Shown here one piece after another: positions 59,597-64,000 of a DNA stretch of 64,000 bases. Each line of letters opens with the position of its first letter. Position 1 is the stretch's first letter. The DNA is from Lachnoclostridium sp. An138 (lineage in GTDB: Bacteria; Bacillota; Clostridia; Lachnospirales; Lachnospiraceae), in assembly GCF_002160765.1 (NCBI RefSeq), contig NZ_NFLF01000002.1:218996-282995 (forward strand). The letters run 5' to 3'. The notes below the pieces were generated by a model. It saw only the letters and a list, made by a program, of their open reading frames with translations, was not told the origin of the DNA and did no database searches. Position numbers and translations under genes: made by a program.

Positions 59597-60231
59597 AACG
59601 CCTGACTGAAGAAAAACTGGAGGAGATTCTGGAGGCCGGCATTACAGAATTCGGCGAGCAGGGCTTTGAGAAAACCAGTATGAGCAGGGTTGCGGGACGG
59701 GCCGGAATCAGCGTCGGCGTACTCTATAAATATTACGGAGACAAAGATGGATTTTTTCTGGCCTGCGTGAAAAAAAGCATGCAGGAGCTGGAACGCACCC
59801 TGTCTGAAACCACCAGCCGGGAGGAAAAGCTTCTGCAGTACGCGGAGCGCCTGATTCAGGCGCTCCAGCAGCACTGCCGGGAACATCCCAGCCATATCCG
59901 TATGTACCACGAACTGACCTGCGGAAGCGCCGCGCGCTTTGTTCCCGCCCTGACTCAGGAGATCGAATCCTTGAGCGCCCGTCTATACACCAGTATGACA
60001 GAACGTGCCCAGCGGGAAGGAAAAATACGCCGGGACGCCGATCCAGGGCTCTTCGCTTTTTTCTTTGACAATCTGCTGATGATGCTGCAGTTTACCTACT
60101 GCTGCGATTACTACAGAGAACGTTTCCGCATCTACTGCGGAGCAGAACCCGAAGACATGAATCCATCGATAAGAAAGGAAATGCTGAAATTTCTGGAGTC
60201 TGCATTTACTTTTGAAGAACAGGACAAGTGA
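59590..60231 (+). CDS. TetR/AcrR-family regulator in the catabolic operon
   Basis: A 213-residue protein beginning with TTG, with GAGGAGG 7 bases before it. The DNA-binding domain is at about 8-53 (ILEAGITEFGEQGFEKTSMS, AGISVGVLYKYYGDKDGFF). The ligand domain is helical. Its start lies inside the aldolase gene, so it is co-translated with it and probably controls this operon together with or instead of the AraC protein. Confidence 0.85.
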   Translation: MLKRLTEEKLEEILEAGITEFGEQGFEKTSMSRVAGRAGISVGVLYKYYGDKDGFFLACVKKSMQELERTLSETTSREEKLLQYAERLIQALQQHCREHPSHIRMYHELTCGSAARFVPALTQEIESLSARLYTSMTERAQREGKIRRDADPGLFAFFFDNLLMMLQFTYCCDYYRERFRIYCGAEPEDMNPSIRKEMLKFLESAFTFEEQDK

Positions 60232-60298
60232 TTTGATTCAGCCTGTACTGAATCGCCGGAGGGATATGATATACATTTACATACAGGGGGAATGAAAT

Positions 60299-61903
60299 AT
60301 GACATATGTGCTTGCTTACGACATTGGAACCACAGGCGTAAAAACCTGTCTTTTTGAGATCGGCAGCAGCATCACTCTGCTGGCCGGAGAGAGTGAAGGA
60401 TACAATCTCTACATTTTAGAAGATGGAGGAGCCGAACAGGACGCCGATGAATGGTGGACTGCCATGTGCTGCACCACAGAAAGACTTCTTAAAAGAACAG
60501 GCACCGCCCCGGAGCAGATAGCCGGAATCTCCTTCTGCTCCCAGATGCAGGGACTTGTGCTGACAGACGAAAACGGCGTTCCCGTCCACCGTCCCATGAG
60601 CTATATGGACCAGCGGGCCGTGGAAGAAATCCGGAAAGGTATCGCCTACGGCATCCAAATTGCCGGGGCTAACATCTTCAAGCTTCTGAAAAGCCTGCGG
60701 ATCACCGGAGCTGTCTCCACAAGCGTCAAGGACCCCATGTGGAAATACAAATGGATAGAAGCCCATGAGCCGGAAAATTTTGCCCGCGCCCACAAATGGC
60801 TGGATGTAAAAGAGTATCTGATACACCGCTGTACGGGCCGTTTTGTGATGACTGAAGATTCCGCCTTCGCCACGCTGCTCTACGATACCAGAAAACATAT
60901 GTGGAGTGAGCCCTTATGCAGAACCTTCGGCATCCGCATGGAACATCTTCCGGAAATCATCTCTTCTTCCGAACAGGCAGGCGTCCTGACCGAACATGCC
61001 GCGTCTGAACTGGGGCTTGTCCCGGGCACGCCCGTCTTCGGCGGAGGCGGAGACGCTTCCCTCATCGGCGTGGGCTCCGGCTGCACACGCGTGGGAGACA
61101 CTCATATCTACTGTGGCACCTCCGGCTGGGTCAGCACCGTGACCGACCGGCAGCTGGTGGACGTATCCGCCATGATCGCGGCCATCGTCGGCGCCCAGCG
61201 CGGCCGCTACAACTACTTTGCGGAAATGGAGACAGCCGGAAAATGTCTGGAATGGGTCCGGGATCATCTCGCTCTGGATGAAATCGGCATTTATCTGGAA
61301 AAGAAGGACATCTCGGAAGGTCCCGAAGCCGTCGCCCGCAGCCTGTACGATTATATGACAGAGACTGTGAAATATGCTCCCGCAGGTTCCGGAGGCGTCA
61401 TCTTCACTCCATGGCTTCATGGCAACCGCTGTCCCTTTGAAGACCCCGCAGCCGCCGGCATGTTCTTCGGCATCCGCCTGGAGACCGGAAAGACAGAGCT
61501 TATCCGCGCGGTTCTGGAGGGTATCTGCTATCACCTGCGCTGGATGCTGGAATGTCAGGCCCGAAAGATAAGCGTCTCCGACACCATCCGCTTCGTGGGG
61601 GGAGGCGCCCTTTCCCCTGTCACCTCACAGATTCTGGCCGATATCACGGGACATCCGATTGAGGTGGTAGAAAGTCCGCAGAATGTGGGCTCCGTAGGCG
61701 CCGCAGCTGTGGCAGCCGTCGGTCTGGGCCTGATTCCCGACCTGGACAGGATACGGGACTTCATCCCCATCCACAGCCGCTATGCGCCGAATCCGGCAGA
61801 ACATGCCCTCTACAATCATTCCTATGAAATTTTCAAGAAGCTGTACGCAGCCAATAAAGACAACTTCCGGCTCCTGCGCCGAAGAGGGGAGGCTCACGCA
61901 TGA
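60299..61903 (+). CDS. FGGY-family carbohydrate kinase (xylulokinase-like)
   Basis: A 534-residue kinase. The N-terminal ATP fold starts YVLAYDIGTTGVKTCLF. ISFCSQMQGLVL, SYMDQRAVEE and VFGGGGDASLIGVGSG carry the substrate and phosphate sites. The C-terminal FGGY signature region is IRFVGGGALSPVTSQILADI. It phosphorylates a sugar or polyol. With the aldolase this makes the classical kinase-aldolase pair of pentose or deoxy-hexose breakdown; the substrate cannot be told from sequence. GGGGGA precedes the ATG. Confidence 0.9.
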   Translation: MTYVLAYDIGTTGVKTCLFEIGSSITLLAGESEGYNLYILEDGGAEQDADEWWTAMCCTTERLLKRTGTAPEQIAGISFCSQMQGLVLTDENGVPVHRPMSYMDQRAVEEIRKGIAYGIQIAGANIFKLLKSLRITGAVSTSVKDPMWKYKWIEAHEPENFARAHKWLDVKEYLIHRCTGRFVMTEDSAFATLLYDTRKHMWSEPLCRTFGIRMEHLPEIISSSEQAGVLTEHAASELGLVPGTPVFGGGGDASLIGVGSGCTRVGDTHIYCGTSGWVSTVTDRQLVDVSAMIAAIVGAQRGRYNYFAEMETAGKCLEWVRDHLALDEIGIYLEKKDISEGPEAVARSLYDYMTETVKYAPAGSGGVIFTPWLHGNRCPFEDPAAAGMFFGIRLETGKTELIRAVLEGICYHLRWMLECQARKISVSDTIRFVGGGALSPVTSQILADITGHPIEVVESPQNVGSVGAAAVAAVGLGLIPDLDRIRDFIPIHSRYAPNPAEHALYNHSYEIFKKLYAANKDNFRLLRRRGEAHA

Positions 61904-62325
61904 AGCATAAAGAACTGCTCCGCACCTTGAAATTCGTACTGTTTTCCATTTCAGCAGGGCTCATCGAAATCATTGCTTTCTCCCTGCTGAACGAGCTGAC
62001 CGGCTGGAGCTACTGGCCCTGTTACCTGATAGCCCTGATCCTGTCGGTTCTCTGGAACTTCACACTAAACCGCCGGTACACCTTCCAGTCCGCCAGCAAT
62101 GTGCCCGTGGCCATGCTGAAGGTCTTCGCCTTCTACTGCGTGTTCACCCCGGTCTCCACCATTGCGGGCAGCTATCTGGCCGATACACTCCACTGGAACG
62201 AATATCTGGTAACTGCGCTGAACATGGTCTGCAACCTGACTCTGGAATTCCTGTACGACCGTTTCTATGTCTTCCGGGATTCCATCGATACGAGAGAAAC
62301 GCAGAAAAAAGAGAACGAATGTTGA
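61900..62325 (+). CDS. GtrA-family membrane protein
   Basis: A 141-residue protein with four membrane helices. LKFVLFSISAGLIEIIAFSL and CYLIALILSVLWNFTLNRRY (with the hallmark FxxNRRYTF) identify GtrA/DPMS. The end is LEFLYDRFYVFRD. Such proteins help move lipid-linked sugars across membranes. Its ATG overlaps the kinase stop by 4 bases. A mechanistic link to a sugar kinase is not obvious. A two-way terminator follows. Confidence 0.9.
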   Translation: MKHKELLRTLKFVLFSISAGLIEIIAFSLLNELTGWSYWPCYLIALILSVLWNFTLNRRYTFQSASNVPVAMLKVFAFYCVFTPVSTIAGSYLADTLHWNEYLVTALNMVCNLTLEFLYDRFYVFRDSIDTRETQKKENEC

Positions 62326-62392
62326 TTTCTCGTTCCCTTACACCGCTATGACGGTTCTTTAACAGTCAATCCATTTTGGTCATTCCTATATT

Positions 62393-62446
62393 AAGACTGA
62401 ATGGCAGGGGCAAAACTGAAAGCTCCCATCCATTCAGTCTTTTCTT
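62393..62446. terminator. Bidirectional terminator
   Basis: AAGACTGAATGG (62393-62404) pairs perfectly with CCATTCAGTCTT (62430-62441), followed by TTCTTT. It separates the plus-strand kinase/GtrA genes from the minus-strand flavodoxin gene. Confidence 0.8.
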
Positions 62447-62457
62447 TATAGCCATTC

Positions 62458-62982
62458 TTATAATTCCTTCAGATATTCCAGCACAGGCTCAATATACTTT
62501 CTGTCAGAAATGTCATAAGAAGAAGAAATCCATCTTATCATCTCTTTCTCTGCTTCTGTCTTCTCCTTTTTCGCCTTCAGCGCTTTCATAAACACCTTCA
62601 TCATAAGCTTCGACTTCATCCCCATCTTCTCATAGCAAAAGCCGCCTGGGCAGTAAAATACCCTGACTCCTGCGAATTCCGGTCCTCCAAAATTCTGCTT
62701 CAGGAAATCCTGGACCTCCGGATTATCCGCCGGACTTGCTCCGACGCAAAAAACCGCAAGCTTTTTATCCTTCCATTTGTCCATATTGCTTTTAAACCAG
62801 CCGAACTTGCTGAGACTTCCGGCGCACACCCAGCTCCCAAACACAACTGCTTCATACCCGGACAAATCTTTTTCCCTGGCTTCTGACAATTCAAAACAAT
62901 CCGCTTTTACCGTCTCCGCTGTCCACTGAGCATAGCGTTTCGTAAAACCTGTCTGTGAATGATAAATGACTGCCGTTTTCAT
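62458..62982 (-). CDS. Flavodoxin-domain protein
   Basis: A 174-residue flavodoxin-fold protein. TAVIYHSQTGFTKRYAQW forms the FMN phosphate loop, with VVFGSWVCAGSLSKFGWF and FCVGASPADNPE as the other FMN-contact loops. It resembles the HemG/flavodoxin-like family of Firmicutes. It probably carries electrons or acts as a small quinone-type reductase. The stop of the MarR gene abuts its start, so the regulator is its likely controller. Confidence 0.88.
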   Translation of the reverse strand: MKTAVIYHSQTGFTKRYAQWTAETVKADCFELSEAREKDLSGYEAVVFGSWVCAGSLSKFGWFKSNMDKWKDKKLAVFCVGASPADNPEVQDFLKQNFGGPEFAGVRVFYCPGGFCYEKMGMKSKLMMKVFMKALKAKKEKTEAEKEMIRWISSSYDISDRKYIEPVLEYLKEL

Positions 62983-63489
62983 CTATTTTCCCCTCTCCTC
63001 TTCTCTTATGCTCCTCTGCAGATTTTCTATTCCTGCGTACAGCCTCATCAAAAGCCGGAAAAACTGCTCCAATTCTTTTTCCGTATACACCTCAAAAAGA
63101 TATTTCAATTCTTTCTGATACACAGAAAACTCCTCTTGAAAATATTCCTCTGCTTTCTTCGCAGGACAGATGCACATAGCTCTCGCGTCAGAGGAGCTCT
63201 GCTGAATCGTAATAAATCCCTTTTTCTCCAGTGCGTCCGCCAGCTTCTTTATATTCTGGCGGGAACAGCCCAGAATATCACCCAGCTGCGTAAACGTCAG
63301 CTGCTCTGGCAACTGTCTGACTATCGACAGCAGCATAAACTGCTTCAAGGATATCTCCGGGATATGATTGTCAAAAACAGTCTGCAGCCTGTTTCCAGCA
63401 ATGAACAGAGTGCTGAATACTGCTTTTTGCTGATTTTCCCTGGTATCAGAAAACCGCGTAATCAGTTCCTGTATTCTTAAATCTTTCAT
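62983..63489 (-). CDS. MarR-family regulator
   Basis: A 168-residue MarR protein with winged helix at about 38-105: KQFMLLSIVRQLPEQLTFTQ, LGCSRQNIKKLADALEKKGF, TIQQSSSDARAMCICP. The SDARA wing is typical. It is the first gene of a two-gene unit with the flavodoxin protein and likely represses it. CysIC in the wing might sense oxidation; that is speculation. Confidence 0.88.
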   Translation of the reverse strand: MKDLRIQELITRFSDTRENQQKAVFSTLFIAGNRLQTVFDNHIPEISLKQFMLLSIVRQLPEQLTFTQLGDILGCSRQNIKKLADALEKKGFITIQQSSSDARAMCICPAKKAEEYFQEEFSVYQKELKYLFEVYTEKELEQFFRLLMRLYAGIENLQRSIREEERGK

Positions 63490-63694
63490 ATCTGTTTTCT
63501 GAAATTCTGCTTTCTCCTGCCTGTTTCTGTCCGGATACTGTTTCTGCTCTTAAACAGACAGCAGCCGGCCGTTTGGCAGTTAATTAGGTAACTAGTTTCC
63601 TATTTTAGAATAGCAGGATTGCTTTAATCTGTCAATAAAAAGAGAAACAACACTTTACCATATTGTACATAAAAACTATGAGCCGCGACCCACA

Positions 63695-63729
63695 ATAAAA
63701 AGACCTGCAAGCATTCTGCTCACAGGTCT
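63695..63729 (-). terminator. Terminator of the rRNA/tRNA-Asn transcript
   Basis: AGACCTG (63701-63707) pairs with CAGGTCT (63723-63729); on the minus strand TTTTTATTG follows. It ends the operon that comes from the right. Confidence 0.8.
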
Positions 63730-63742
63730 CTCTCCTCTGAAG

Positions 63743-63814
63743 CTCCCCGAGTAGGGCTCGAACCTACAACCCCACGGTTAACAGCCGTGTGCTCTACCAT
63801 TGAGCTATCGAGGA
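63743..63814 (-). tRNA. tRNA-Asn (GTT)
   Basis: Cloverleaf of 72 nt with acceptor TCCTCGA/TCGGGGA, anticodon loop CTGTTAA, T-arm GTAGGTTCGAGCCCTAC, discriminator G. It lies about 115 bases after the 23S rRNA end with no 5S gene between. Confidence 0.93.
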
Positions 63815-63929
63815 TTATCTGGCATAAGTTCTTCCCTTATACCTTCAAAACTATATACTGTCAATCCATTTTTAAGACTTTTTTCTATCCTATGACGCTT
63901 TGCGAAGTGCTTTCGCTTTCTTCGCTTTT

Positions 63930-64000
63930 TGGTCAAGCCCTCGACCTATTAGTAACAGTCAGCTCCACACGTTACCGTGCTTCCACCTCTGCCCTATCTA
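63930..64000 (-). rRNA. 23S rRNA, 3' end (continues beyond the window)
   Basis: The minus strand reads TACTAATAGGTCGAGGGCTT then GACC, the highly conserved last bases of bacterial 23S rRNA. Its 5' part lies to the right of the window. The exact 3' end is estimated from the conserved GACC. Confidence 0.92.

Overview
This window looks like chromosome from a low-to-medium GC, spore-forming gut Clostridia, most likely Lachnospiraceae. That rests on strong AGGAGG ribosome sites, Lachnospiraceae-type families (DUF6809, DUF3786, DUF975, DUF1700), a collagen-like coat/exosporium-type protein, tRNA genes without encoded CCA, and an rRNA operon entering at the right edge. No organism was named and no database search was possible.

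The left part (about 1-26.6 kb) is accessory DNA. It holds two related but different plasmid-type replication modules. Module 1 has a Rep-like initiator (2154-3110), eight 22-bp iterons (1974-2161), a DnaB-type helicase and a 539-aa partner. Module 2 has a Rep homologue broken by a one-base frameshift (11944-12881), seven copies of a different iteron (11585-11915) and two coupled partner genes. Around them lie a class A penicillin-binding protein, two AlbA_2/Schlafen-type ATP-binding regulators, decayed toxin-antitoxin genes (HicB, HigBA), and a 2.9-kb gene-free stretch. That stretch carries an array of ~76-bp stem-loop repeats and a third, 20-bp iteron-like set. A three-gene operon (MBL-fold hydrolase, unknown protein, 4-TM membrane protein) faces an XRE regulator, with a probable small RNA between them; it is the best candidate for an undescribed conflict system. 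A decayed Tn554-type TnpC gene, a DUF4143 ATPase, DUF3841, a large DNA hairpin and a tRNA 3'-end fragment close the region.

The middle part (26.8-38.6 kb) is a redox/metal-cofactor locus. It has two CooC-type ATPases, a zinc-ribbon protein, three DUF3786 proteins (one broken), fumarate reductase-like flavoprotein (broken) and iron-sulfur subunits, and two Sir2-like proteins. An Rrf2 regulator, a CGGC-domain protein and a radical SAM enzyme with a tiny membrane peptide behind it follow. A shared upstream sequence ties two of the operons to the Rrf2 gene and to its paralogue at 49.9 kb. Next comes a cassette of TetR, two unknown proteins and a DUF1266 protein, then fragments of a regulator and an ABC permease.

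The right part (42.8-64 kb) is ordinary core genome. It has two tRNA clusters (Pro-Gly-Arg-His-Gln-Lys and Glu-Met/Ile-Asp-Leu) and single tRNA-Arg and tRNA-Asn genes. An operon encodes an rRNA methyltransferase, a C1 peptidase, RdgB and an MPE phosphatase. Rhodanese, Rrf2-Crp-thioredoxin, a collagen-like protein and a glycosyltransferase follow. A catabolic cluster (MFS, AraC, class III aminotransferase, tandem class II aldolase, TetR, FGGY kinase, GtrA) precedes a flavodoxin-MarR pair, tRNA-Asn and the 3' end of 23S rRNA on the minus strand.
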